DNA of 55,253 nt, from positions 1 to 55,253 of the forward strand of contig JAPPIT010000122.1 of assembly GCA_028820505.1 (NCBI GenBank). Direction: 5' to 3'. The notes below the pieces were generated by a model. It saw only the letters and a list, made by a program, of their open reading frames with translations. It had not been told where the DNA came from and did no database searches. Numbering within the stretch: position 1 is the first letter of the stretch; the number at the start of each line of letters is the position of its first letter. Origin of the DNA: Defluviicoccus sp. Its GTDB lineage: Bacteria; Pseudomonadota; Alphaproteobacteria; MPNO01. Shown here in pieces: positions 1-8,313 of the stretch. Made by a program: the position numbers and the translations under genes.

Positions 1-48
1 CGCGATGCCGCAAGACGTGGATGCCCGGAACAAGTCCGGGCATGACGG
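1..48 (+). repeat. REP-like palindromic repeat, copy 1
   Basis: The core is GCCCGGAACAAGTCCGGGC, a 7-bp inverted repeat around a 5-base loop, preceded by a conserved flank reading CGCGATGCCGCAAGACGTGG and followed by ATGACGG. The same 48 bases occur exactly, in inverse orientation, at 55199-55246 and 42882-42929, and with three mismatches at 21477-21524. Nothing else recognisable lies between it and the first gene apart from a TATAAG hexamer at 123-128 that lacks a convincing -35 partner. Confidence 0.9.
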
Positions 49-216
49 CATTGAGTTGAGGGCAGGCGGGGCGGCGTTCCCGTCCCCGAGCCGGGCCAGC
101 CGACCGCCCGTCAAGTTATCCATATAAGCCCTTCGGTTTCGATTATCGGTTCCGGCGCGCGGCGTGCAACGGCCCCGCCGGAGCGATATGCTTGAAGCGA
201 TCGGAAAGGGCAGGCG

Positions 217-1932
217 ATGGCGGGGCGTCCGAATACCGAGACCGCGGCGGAGGCGATCGTCGACGCCCTGGTCGAAGAGGGCATCGAGTACGTGTTCGGC
301 GTGACGGGCGACACGGTGCTGCCGATCCTCGACGCCATCTACCACCGCGAGAACGAGATCAGGTACGTCACCGCGCGGTTCGAGACCGGCGCGACGGCGA
401 TGGCGGACGGCTATTCGCGGGTGACGGGGAAGATCGGCTGCTGCCTGTTCCATGTCGGCCCCAGCATCTCCAACACCGTCCTCGGCGTCTGGTCGGCGCA
501 GAAGGACGCCGTGCCGCTCCTGGTCATGTCGGCCAATCTCGACACCTTCCGGCTCAACCGGAACCTGTGGCACGAGTTCGACGTGATGGGCGTGATGGGC
601 AAGGTCACCAAGTGGAACGACCAGCTCATCGAGGCGAAAGACGCCAGGCGCCTGATGCGGACCGCGTTCCAGGCCGCCAAATCGGGCATGCCCGGTCCCG
701 TTCATCTCGATTTCCCCAAGGACCTGCTGCCCCAACCGGTCGAGGTCGAGTCCTCCGATCTCTCGATCAGGGGCGGCGCCCATTGCGGCCGCGTCGCCAA
801 CGCGCCCCGGCCGGAGGCGTGGGCGGTCGAGGAGGCGGCGGCGTCGATCGCGGACGCCGAGAGGCCCTTGATCCTCGCGGGGAGGGGGATCAAATGGGCG
901 GGCGCATCGGCCCGGCTCAAGGCGCTTGCCGAACGTCTCGCGATCCCGGTCGTCACCACCGAGATGGGCCGGGGCGCGATCCCGGAGGACCATCCGCTGG
1001 CGGGCGGCATCGCCGGTCATTTCGGCCATTCGACGGCGAACGCGCTGATGCGCGAGGCCGACCTCGTGCTGGGCCTCGGCTCGCGCTTCCTCAACGTCAA
1101 CACCATCAACTGGCAGACGATCCCGGCCGGCGCGACGATTATCCAGGTCGAGACCGACCCGATCGAGATCGGGCGGCAATACGCGGCGGCGCTCGGCATT
1201 CACGCCTGTTCCGGCGCTTTCCTCGACGACCTGCTGGCGCATTGCGGGGAAAACGGCATCGAGGCCGGCGCGCCGGCGCGGAAGGCGCGCGAGCGCCGCG
1301 TGGCCGAGCTCAGGGCCGATCAGGACCGGCGCTACTACGACACCGACCTCGACGCCGTGCCGATCAAGCCGCAGCGCATCGCCCGGGCGCTGGAGGAGGT
1401 CTGCGACCGCGACGCGCTGTTTCTGATCGGCGCCGGGCTCCACACCCAGTTCGCCCACGCGGTGCCGATCCGCTATCCCGACCAGTACCAGTGGGCGGCG
1501 GGCTCGGGGACCATGGCCTGGGCGTTCCCCGCCGCGCTCGGCGCCAAGCTCGCCCGGCCCGGCCGCCAGGTGGTGGTGCCGATCGGCGACGGCGATTTCG
1601 GCATGAACGCGCAGGAGATCGAGACCTCGGTCCGCGAGAACCTGCCGGTGATCGCGGTGGTCTACAACGATTGCAGCTACGGCGCGCTCCGCGTGTTCCA
1701 GGAGAACGTCTATGGCGGCCGGCAGATCGGCTCCGACTACGGCCAGACCGACCTCGTCAAGCTCGCCGAGGCCTATGGCGCGCGCGGCGAGAAGGTCGAG
1801 CGGCCCGACGATCTGGTGCCGGCGCTCGAACGCGCGGCGGCGGCCGAGGTCACCAGCGTGATCGACGTCCATGTAGACGGCTGGGAAAACCACTACCGCT
1901 CGGCCGAATGGGCCGAGTTCCACAAGTTCTGA
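217..1932 (+). CDS. Thiamine diphosphate-dependent enzyme, acetolactate synthase-like
   Basis: This 571-residue protein has the three-domain plan of the acetolactate synthase/benzoylformate decarboxylase family. The N-terminal pyrimidine domain carries the activating glutamate (Glu56, in RFETGATAMADGY). A central Rossmann-like domain follows, and the C-terminal domain has the ThDP-binding run that starts GDGDFGMNAQEIE and ends at VVYNDCSYG. No signal peptide is seen. ATG 217 follows a purine-rich stretch (GGAAAGGG). The next gene starts eight bases after the stop, so the two are probably co-transcribed. The true reaction (2-oxo acid decarboxylation, carboligation or sulfoacetaldehyde-type chemistry) cannot be assigned. 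The catabolic setting and the absence of a regulatory small subunit argue against a biosynthetic IlvB. Confidence 0.9.
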   Translation: MAGRPNTETAAEAIVDALVEEGIEYVFGVTGDTVLPILDAIYHRENEIRYVTARFETGATAMADGYSRVTGKIGCCLFHVGPSISNTVLGVWSAQKDAVPLLVMSANLDTFRLNRNLWHEFDVMGVMGKVTKWNDQLIEAKDARRLMRTAFQAAKSGMPGPVHLDFPKDLLPQPVEVESSDLSIRGGAHCGRVANAPRPEAWAVEEAAASIADAERPLILAGRGIKWAGASARLKALAERLAIPVVTTEMGRGAIPEDHPLAGGIAGHFGHSTANALMREADLVLGLGSRFLNVNTINWQTIPAGATIIQVETDPIEIGRQYAAALGIHACSGAFLDDLLAHCGENGIEAGAPARKARERRVAELRADQDRRYYDTDLDAVPIKPQRIARALEEVCDRDALFLIGAGLHTQFAHAVPIRYPDQYQWAAGSGTMAWAFPAALGAKLARPGRQVVVPIGDGDFGMNAQEIETSVRENLPVIAVVYNDCSYGALRVFQENVYGGRQIGSDYGQTDLVKLAEAYGARGEKVERPDDLVPALERAAAAEVTSVIDVHVDGWENHYRSAEWAEFHKF

Positions 1933-1940
1933 GGCCGCTC

Positions 1941-3296
1941 ATGCTGCGCCCGCCCGTCACCGCCACGCTCGCCGATTTCGTCGTCGACGCGCGCTTCGAG
2001 GACCTGCCTCCCGCGGTCCGCAGGGAAGCGGCGCGCACGCTGGTCAATTGGGTCGGCGGGTGCGTCGGCGGCGCGTCGCACGAGGCGCTGGGGACGATCT
2101 GGCGCGCGGTCGGGCCGTTCGCGGGCGGCGCGGAAGCCACCGTGCTGGGCAGCGCGCGGCGGACCGATCCGATCACCGCCGCGCTTCTAAACGGGGCGAG
2201 CGGTGCAGTTCTCGATTTCGACGACACCCATCTCCGCACCGTGATCCACCCGGCGAGCCCGATCGCGCCCGCGGTCCTTGCGCTCTCACAGCACATGCCG
2301 GTGACCGGCGCGTCGTTCCTTCACGCGCTGGTGCTGGGGATCGAGGTCGCCTGCAAGATCGGCAACGGGATCTCGCCCGATCACTACCGCCACGGCTGGC
2401 ACATCACCGGCACCTGCGGGGTGATCGGCGCGGCGGCGGCATGCTCGAAGCTGCTCGGCCTCGACGCGCAGGGGACGCGCTGGGCGTTGAGCGCGGCGGC
2501 GACCCAGGCGGCCGGGCTGCGCGAGATGTTCGGCGGCATGGCGCGCATCCTCCACGCCGGGCGCGCGGCGCAGAACGGGCTCTCGGCGGCGCTGTTCGCG
2601 CGCGAGGGGCTGGTGAGCTCGGACGCGGGAATCGAGGCCGAGGCGGGTTTCGCCAAGGTGCTGTCGCGCCGCCACGACTGGGACGAGATGACCGACGGGC
2701 TGGGCGAGCGCTGGGAGACGCTGGAGAACACGTACAAGCCGTTCGCCACCGGCATCGTCGCCCATCCGGCGATCGACGGCTGCATCCGGCTGCGCCGCGC
2801 GCACGGGCTGACGGCGGACGAGATCGCCCGCATCGAGGTCGCGGTCAATCCGATCGCGCTGATGCTGACCGACAACCCGGACCCGACCACGGCGCTCGAA
2901 GCGCGGCTCTCGATCCAGCATGTCTGCGCGACCGGGATCGTCCACGGCGCGGCGGGCGTCGCCGAGCTCACCGACGCGACGATCGGCCGGCCGGAAACGG
3001 TGGCGCTCCGCGCCCGCGTCGCGGCGAGCCCCGACGACGGGCTGGAGCGCGACCAGGCGCGCGTGCGGATCGAGACGGGCGACGGGCGGGTCTTCGAGAC
3101 CTTCGTCGAGCACGCCTACGGCAGCCTCGAAAACCCGATGACCGACGAAGATCTCGACGACAAGGTGCGCACGCTCGCCGAGCCGGTCCTTGGCGCCGAC
3201 CGCACCGAGCGCCTGATCACGCTCTGCCGCGGCGTCGCCGAGCTCCGCGCCGCCGCCGCCATCGCCGAGGCGGGGGAGGCGGACGGGGCGGCCTAG
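1941..3296 (+). CDS. MmgE/PrpD family protein
   Basis: A 451-residue protein of the MmgE/PrpD fold, the family that includes 2-methylcitrate dehydratase and cis-aconitate decarboxylase. Family landmarks are DFDDTHLRTVIHPASPI near residue 93, where substrate-pocket histidines are expected, HYRHGWHITGTCGVIG, and KPFATGIVAHPAIDG in the C-terminal half. The frame stays open far upstream through the previous gene, but ATG 1941, directly after that gene's stop, gives the family's normal N-terminus (PVTATLADFVVDARFEDLP). It probably acts after the ThDP enzyme on a hydroxy-acid or dicarboxylic intermediate. The precise substrate is unknown, and most family members outside the methylcitrate cycle are uncharacterised. 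Confidence 0.88.
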   Translation: MLRPPVTATLADFVVDARFEDLPPAVRREAARTLVNWVGGCVGGASHEALGTIWRAVGPFAGGAEATVLGSARRTDPITAALLNGASGAVLDFDDTHLRTVIHPASPIAPAVLALSQHMPVTGASFLHALVLGIEVACKIGNGISPDHYRHGWHITGTCGVIGAAAACSKLLGLDAQGTRWALSAAATQAAGLREMFGGMARILHAGRAAQNGLSAALFAREGLVSSDAGIEAEAGFAKVLSRRHDWDEMTDGLGERWETLENTYKPFATGIVAHPAIDGCIRLRRAHGLTADEIARIEVAVNPIALMLTDNPDPTTALEARLSIQHVCATGIVHGAAGVAELTDATIGRPETVALRARVAASPDDGLERDQARVRIETGDGRVFETFVEHAYGSLENPMTDEDLDDKVRTLAEPVLGADRTERLITLCRGVAELRAAAAIAEAGEADGAA

Positions 3297-3348
3297 AACG
3301 TTCTCCTGAGCTGGCGCGCGAATGGACGGGGAGGATGCCGTGGGTACG

Positions 3349-4368
3349 ATGTTTTCACGACGCCCGCGCGCGAGCGTCGTCGGGATGGTTATTCTCTGGC
3401 TCGCCGCGTCGCCCGCTCAGGCCGCCGCGCCATCGGGCTTTGCCTGCCCGGACGAAGAGAAAACCGTCGAGTTCGGCTTTTACGCGCATTTCGAGCCGGT
3501 GAGCTACAGCGCGGTCAGGGATCCGGGCGCTTCGGGATTCGACAGCCATCGCGGATACGAAGCCGATCTGCTGAGTGCGGTCGAAGCCATGAAGGGCGCC
3601 AGGCTCTCGTTTTCCCGGCGGGCGATCGGGGCGTGGAAGGGGATCTGGCTGCTCCCGGCCGGGCCCCGATACGACATGGTCGGCGGCGGCATCACCATTC
3701 TCGATTCCCGGACCCGCGACGAGGCGGGAAGGACGGCGATCGCCTTCACCGCCGGGCATATCGAATTCCGCCAGTCCCTTCTGGTGCGCGCGGAAGACGC
3801 GGCGCGCCTCGCGCGGCATCGGGACCTGACCGGGACCGACCGTGTGGGCGTGCTCGCCGGAACCACGGGAGAGGCGCGTCTTCTGGAACTGACCGGCATC
3901 GCTGACGCGTCCGGCGTGCTGACAGCCGGCACGCGGGTGGACACGCCAAACGGCACCAGGGTGGCGGACGGCAGCGCGGACTACGTCATCAACGCCGCCG
4001 CCGCTTCGCCGGAGCTCGCGGAGCGCCGGCGATTGCGGCCGGCGTCGGACGCCATGCCCGTGGTGGCGTATTTCCAGGAGGAGCCGGCCCTGATCGAGGC
4101 GCTTGCGGCCGGGCGGATCGACGCGGTCGCCAAGGGCGAAATCGGCAACCGGGCGGACGCGCTGGCGCATGGCGGTTCCATCGTCGTAACCGCTCTCGAC
4201 AGCCGCGCGGAGACCGGCGGCTTCGCGCTGGCGGCGGAGGACGCGGCGCTCGCGGCCTGCCTCGACCGCCACATCGGGTGGCTGACGGACGGCGGACGCA
4301 TCGGCTACCGGGAATGGCTCGACGACCCCTCGGTGTTCATGCGGCGCGCCCGCCGGGCGGCGCCTTGA
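3349..4368 (+). CDS. Periplasmic substrate-binding protein, family 3-like
   Basis: A 339-residue secreted protein. ATG 3349 opens a clear signal peptide: basic MFSRRPR, a hydrophobic run, and a likely cleavage after AQA. An in-frame ATG at 3322 would add nine residues before it and is less likely. The mature part resembles amino-acid-type solute-binding proteins: an early GYEADLLSAVEAM segment, DMVGGGITILDSRTRDEA in the first lobe, VGVLAGTTGEARLLEL at the lobe switch, and FALAAEDAALAACLDRHIGWLTDGG near the C-terminus. No permease or ATPase gene is adjacent, so it is either an orphan binding protein or works with a transporter encoded elsewhere. The ligand is unknown. Confidence 0.75.
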   Translation: MFSRRPRASVVGMVILWLAASPAQAAAPSGFACPDEEKTVEFGFYAHFEPVSYSAVRDPGASGFDSHRGYEADLLSAVEAMKGARLSFSRRAIGAWKGIWLLPAGPRYDMVGGGITILDSRTRDEAGRTAIAFTAGHIEFRQSLLVRAEDAARLARHRDLTGTDRVGVLAGTTGEARLLELTGIADASGVLTAGTRVDTPNGTRVADGSADYVINAAAASPELAERRRLRPASDAMPVVAYFQEEPALIEALAAGRIDAVAKGEIGNRADALAHGGSIVVTALDSRAETGGFALAAEDAALAACLDRHIGWLTDGGRIGYREWLDDPSVFMRRARRAAP

Positions 4369-4380
4369 GCCGGGGCGGGG

Positions 4381-4430
4381 AGGGCGGCAGCGGGCCGGGG
4401 CAGGGAGGGCGGCAGCGGGCCGGGGCAGGG
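4381..4430. repeat. Two perfect 25-bp tandem copies
   Basis: The 25-base unit at 4381-4405, beginning AGGGCGGCAGCG, is repeated without change at 4406-4430. It lies in the 82-base gap between two convergent genes and is preceded by a GC-rich half-copy. No coding role is apparent. Confidence 0.9.
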
Positions 4431-4450
4431 GTCGGTCATGGCGCCGTTCC

Positions 4451-5443
4451 TCAGGCGCCGATCGTCAGCACCGCCTTGCCGACGATTTTCCGGTCCTCGA
4501 GCAGCCCGATCGCGTCCATGTATCGCTCGAACGGGTAGCGGGCCATGATGTTGGGGTCGATCCTGCCGGCAAGCAGCAGGTCGAACAGGGCGGACTGCGC
4601 CTCGGCCAGCCTGGGCGAGCGTCGGTGGATGTAGCTGTTGATGGTCATGCCGAGCACGCCGATGTTCTTCAGCAGCAGGTAGTTGGTCCGCACCTGGGGG
4701 ATCGTGCCGGAGGTGAATCCGGCGACCACCGCGCGGCCCTCGTCGCCGATCGCGCGGATCGCCGCGTCGAATGCCTCGCCGCCGACGAGGTCGAAGGCGA
4801 GATCGACCGGCCGCCCGCCGGTCGCCTCGCGGACCTGGGCGCGGAGCGACTCGCGAAGATTTTCCTGCGTCAGGTCTATCACGGCGTCGGCTCCGGCCGC
4901 GCGGACCGCATCCGCCTTGCCCGGCGACGAAAGCCCGGCCAGCACCATGCGGGCGCCGAGCGGCCTGGCGAGGTTGACGGCGGCCATCCCGACGCCGCCC
5001 GACGCGCCGTTGATCAGGACGATCTCGCCCTCCCGCAGCCCGCCCCGGGTGGTGAGCGCGTGATAGGCGGTCTGGTAGGCGAGCCCCATCGCCGCTGCGG
5101 CCTCGAAGGCGACTCCGTCGGGAAGCGGGAAACAAAGCGCCTCCGGGCAGGCGACCTTTTCCGCGAGCCCGCCATGGACGACATGCGCGATCACCCGGTC
5201 GCCCGCCTTGAGACCGGCGACGGCCGCGCCGACCGCCGAAACCACGCCGGCCGCGTCCTTTCCGGGCGTGAACGGGGGCGGAGGATTGTTCTGGTACTTC
5301 CCGTCGAGCGAGAGCAGGTCGGTGAAGTTGATGCCGCAGACCTTGACGTCGACGACCACCTCGTCGTCTCCGGCGGACGGGTCCGGCACCTCCTCGATCG
5401 CCACGCCGCGGTTGGACGTGTCCCTGATGACGACGGCGCGCAT
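4451..5443 (-). CDS. NADPH:quinone oxidoreductase / zinc-independent MDR family
   Basis: A 330-residue medium-chain dehydrogenase/reductase. The N-terminal GroES-like half contains VCGINFTDLLSLDGKYQNNPP and FTPGKDAAGVVSAVGAAV. The C-terminal Rossmann half contains the nucleotide motif INGASGGVGMAAVNLAR and YQTAYHALTTRG. Catalytic zinc ligands typical of alcohol dehydrogenases are missing, which points to a quinone oxidoreductase or enoyl/crotonyl reductase-like enzyme. ATG 5443 gives the standard MRAVVIRD start; the frame continues upstream only because of GC bias. It is convergent with the binding-protein gene and divergent from the Rieske gene, with a 102-base shared upstream region. Substrate unknown. 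Confidence 0.88.
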   Translation of the reverse strand: MRAVVIRDTSNRGVAIEEVPDPSAGDDEVVVDVKVCGINFTDLLSLDGKYQNNPPPPFTPGKDAAGVVSAVGAAVAGLKAGDRVIAHVVHGGLAEKVACPEALCFPLPDGVAFEAAAAMGLAYQTAYHALTTRGGLREGEIVLINGASGGVGMAAVNLARPLGARMVLAGLSSPGKADAVRAAGADAVIDLTQENLRESLRAQVREATGGRPVDLAFDLVGGEAFDAAIRAIGDEGRAVVAGFTSGTIPQVRTNYLLLKNIGVLGMTINSYIHRRSPRLAEAQSALFDLLLAGRIDPNIMARYPFERYMDAIGLLEDRKIVGKAVLTIGA

Positions 5444-5545
5444 GTCTTCCCTTTCGTTCCCTGAGGCGGGTTGCGCGGTGGTATAGCGGCTGGCGGACGG
5501 CGAGAGAAGACTGCCCCGCGGTCTGCCCTGTGGTAAAACCGGGCC

Positions 5546-6844
5546 ATGCTGAGCGCCGAACAGAACGCGCTGGTGACGGAGGCGGGAGCCGGCACGCCGG
5601 GCGGCGCGCTGATGCGCCGCTACTGGCAGCCCGCCGCGCTCGTCGAGGAGCTGGCGGAGGAACGGCCGCTGGTGCCCGTCAGGCTGATGGGCGAGGACCT
5701 CGTCCTGTTCCGGGCCGACGACGGCGGGCTGCGGCTGACCGCCCGCCGCTGCCCCCACCGCGGCGCGGATCTGCGCTTCGGCCGGCTCGAGGACGGCGGC
5801 ATCCGCTGCCCGTTCCACGGCTGGCTGTTCGACGGCAAGGGTCGGTGTCTGGAGCAGCCGGCGGAGCCGCCGGGCAGCAACTTCCACGCCAAGATCAGGA
5901 TGCCGGGATACCCCTGCGTCGAACGCAACGGGGTCGCGTTCGCCTGGCTCGGGCCGGGCGACCCGCCGCCGCTCCCCGATTTCGACTGCTTCGCCGCGCC
6001 CGACGCCTACACCTTCGCCTTCAAGGGCTATCTCGAATGCAACTGGCTGCAGGCGCTCGAGGTCGGGATCGATCCGGCGCACGGGTCGTTCCTGCATCGC
6101 TTCTTCGAGGACGAGGACCCCGAGGAGGGGTACGGCCTCCAGTTCCGCGACCGGGTGGAAGGCGCGTCCTATCCCCTGACCTGGATCATGCGCGAGTTTC
6201 CCTGTCCGGAGATCCGGATCGAGGACACCGGCTTCGGCATGCGCCTGACCGCGCTCCGCGATCTCGACGCGGCGAGCAAGCACGTGCGCATCACCAATCT
6301 CCTGTTCCCCAACGCCATCGTCATCCCGCTCGGCAACGACATGATCATCAGCCAGTGGCACGTGCCGATCGACGACACCCATTGCTGGTGGTACGCGATG
6401 TTCACGAGCTACGGCGAGGCGCTGGACAAGAAGGCGATGCGCGACCAGCGGCTGAAGCTCTATACGCTCCCCGACTATCGCCCGCGGCTGAACAGGGCCA
6501 ACGACTACGGCTTCGATGCCTCGGAGCAGGAGCGGGCGACCTTCACCGGCATGGGCGACGACATCAACGTCCACGACCAGTGGGCCGTCGAATCGCCGGG
6601 TCCGATCCACGACCGCACGGCGGAGCATCTCGGGACCTCGGACCGGGCGATCATCCATTACCGCAAGCTGCTGATCGGCGCGATCGAGGCGGTTGCCGGC
6701 GGCGCTGCGGCGCCGATGTCGCCCAACGGACCGGGCGAGGCGCCGCTCGCCGTCGACACCGTCGCGCCGCGCGAGGGGTGGGACGGCACCTGGCGCCGCT
6801 ACGACGCGGAGCGCCGCGCGCGGTCGGGCTGGGCCGCGCCGTGA
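5546..6844 (+). CDS. Rieske non-heme iron oxygenase, phthalate-dioxygenase type
   Basis: A 432-residue oxygenase alpha subunit. The Rieske centre is C69-P-H71 and C88-P-F-H91. The mononuclear iron site is in the block LEVGIDPAHGSFLH (Asp, His and His spaced DxxHxxxxH), the arrangement typical of the phthalate 4,5-dioxygenase/vanillate demethylase branch rather than the naphthalene branch. Such enzymes hydroxylate or dealkylate aromatic or amine substrates with electrons from a separate reductase. No reductase is adjacent; the nearest candidate is at 52187-53236. The stop overlaps the GTG start of the next gene by four bases, so the two proteins are translationally coupled and probably serve one pathway. 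Substrate not predictable. Confidence 0.93.
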   Translation: MLSAEQNALVTEAGAGTPGGALMRRYWQPAALVEELAEERPLVPVRLMGEDLVLFRADDGGLRLTARRCPHRGADLRFGRLEDGGIRCPFHGWLFDGKGRCLEQPAEPPGSNFHAKIRMPGYPCVERNGVAFAWLGPGDPPPLPDFDCFAAPDAYTFAFKGYLECNWLQALEVGIDPAHGSFLHRFFEDEDPEEGYGLQFRDRVEGASYPLTWIMREFPCPEIRIEDTGFGMRLTALRDLDAASKHVRITNLLFPNAIVIPLGNDMIISQWHVPIDDTHCWWYAMFTSYGEALDKKAMRDQRLKLYTLPDYRPRLNRANDYGFDASEQERATFTGMGDDINVHDQWAVESPGPIHDRTAEHLGTSDRAIIHYRKLLIGAIEAVAGGAAAPMSPNGPGEAPLAVDTVAPREGWDGTWRRYDAERRARSGWAAP

Positions 6845-8307
6845 CGAGATCGAGCGGGCGGACGGATTTCGTCGAACGCCACGAGCTCTGGGACGAAGCG
6901 GACCGGGAGGCCGCGGCGGACATGCTGCGGCGGATCGAAGCGGACGGGATCGAGGTCGTCCGCTTCTCCTTCCCCGACCAGCACGGGATTCTCCGCGGCA
7001 AGGCGGTGATGGCGGACGAGGTGGCGGGCGCGCTCGCCGGCGGCGTCTCGATGACCTCGACGCTGCTGGTCAAGGACACCGCCCACAAGACGGTTCCGCC
7101 GGTCTTCCGCGCCGGCGCCGGGATCGGCATGCCGGAGCTAACCGGCGCCGCCGACTTCCTCATGGTCGCCGACCCCGCGACGTTCCGGGTCCTGCCATGG
7201 GCGCCCGGGACCGGATGGGTGCTGTGCGACATCCGCTGGCCGGACGGCCGGGCGGTCCCGTTCTCGACCCGAGATGTCTGCCGCGCCGCGCTCGCCCGGC
7301 TGGCCGAGCGCGGCTACGAGTACGTCACCGGGGTCGAGGTCGAGTTCCACGTCTTCCGGCTCGAGGACCCGCGGATGGGGGCGGAAGGCGCCGGCCAGCC
7401 CGCCGCGCCGCCCGAGGTGTCGCTGCTGACCCACGGCTACCAGTACCTGACCGAGATCCGGCTCGACGAGCTCGACCCGGTCTTCGCGGTGCTGCGGCGC
7501 GATCTGACCGCGCTCGGCCTGCCGTTGCGCTCGCTGGAGGTCGAGTTCGGGCCGAGCCAGGTCGAGGTCACGTTCCAGCCGGGCACGGGGCTCGAATCGG
7601 CCGACACCGTGATCCTGTTCCGCAACGCGGTGAAACAGATCTGCGCGCGGCACGGCTACCACGCGACCTTCATGTGCCGGCCGCAGATCGAGAACGTGTT
7701 CGCGAGCGGCTGGCACCTCCACCAGTCGCTGCGGGATGGCGAGACCGGGCATCCGCTCTTCATGCCGGACGAAACGGACGGCGAAGGGGCGCTGTTGTCA
7801 GCGCTCGGCCGCAGCTTCGCCGCCGGGATCCTGGACCACGCGCGCGCCGCGTCGGTCTTCACCACGCCCACGATCAACGGCTACAAGCGTTTCAAGGCGT
7901 TCTCCCTCGCCCCCGACCGGGCCGCCTGGGCGAAGGACAACCGGGGCGCGATGCTGCGGATTATCGGCGGGGCGGGGGAGCCCGGCACGCGGATCGAGAA
8001 CCGCGCCGGCGAGCCCGCCGCCAACCCCTATCTCTACCTCGTCTCGCAGATCGTCTCGGGCCTCGACGGCATCGACCGGCAGTCCGATCCCGGTGCGGCG
8101 ACTGAGACCCCCTACGACGCCGACGCGCCGGCCCTTCCCGCGAGCCTGATCGAGGCGGTCGCGGCGCTGCGCCGGGACGAGGCGTTCGAAGCCGCGCTCG
8201 GCGAACCCTTCGTCGACTATATCTGCATGATCAAGGAGGCGGAGATCGCGCGCTATCTCTCCGACGTGACGGACTGGGAACAGCGCGAATATTTCCGGAT
8301 TTTCTGA
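6841..8307 (+). CDS. Glutamine synthetase-like ligase (gamma-glutamyl amide type)
   Basis: A 488-residue member of the glutamine synthetase superfamily. Visible family motifs are VEVEFHVF (metal glutamates), the GPSQVEVTF segment, SGWHLHQSL, NRGAMLRII (ATP/phosphate handling) and RIENRAGEPAANPYLYL. The start is GTG 6841 within GTGA, overlapping the oxygenase stop. Divergent members of this family ligate glutamate to amines, for example gamma-glutamylanilide synthase in aniline oxidation, gamma-glutamylputrescine synthetase and isopropylamine GlnA-like ligases. The coupling to a Rieske oxygenase suggests such an amine-conjugating role rather than ammonium assimilation. This is inference from context; the substrate is unknown. 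Confidence 0.9.
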   Translation: MTRSSGRTDFVERHELWDEADREAAADMLRRIEADGIEVVRFSFPDQHGILRGKAVMADEVAGALAGGVSMTSTLLVKDTAHKTVPPVFRAGAGIGMPELTGAADFLMVADPATFRVLPWAPGTGWVLCDIRWPDGRAVPFSTRDVCRAALARLAERGYEYVTGVEVEFHVFRLEDPRMGAEGAGQPAAPPEVSLLTHGYQYLTEIRLDELDPVFAVLRRDLTALGLPLRSLEVEFGPSQVEVTFQPGTGLESADTVILFRNAVKQICARHGYHATFMCRPQIENVFASGWHLHQSLRDGETGHPLFMPDETDGEGALLSALGRSFAAGILDHARAASVFTTPTINGYKRFKAFSLAPDRAAWAKDNRGAMLRIIGGAGEPGTRIENRAGEPAANPYLYLVSQIVSGLDGIDRQSDPGAATETPYDADAPALPASLIEAVAALRRDEAFEAALGEPFVDYICMIKEAEIARYLSDVTDWEQREYFRIF

Positions 8308-8313
8308 GGCGTT

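Noticed and set aside
192..1940. Upstream in-frame extension of the MmgE/PrpD gene
   Set aside because: The extension overlaps the ThDP enzyme in another frame and is arginine-rich nonsense; the family start is at 1941.
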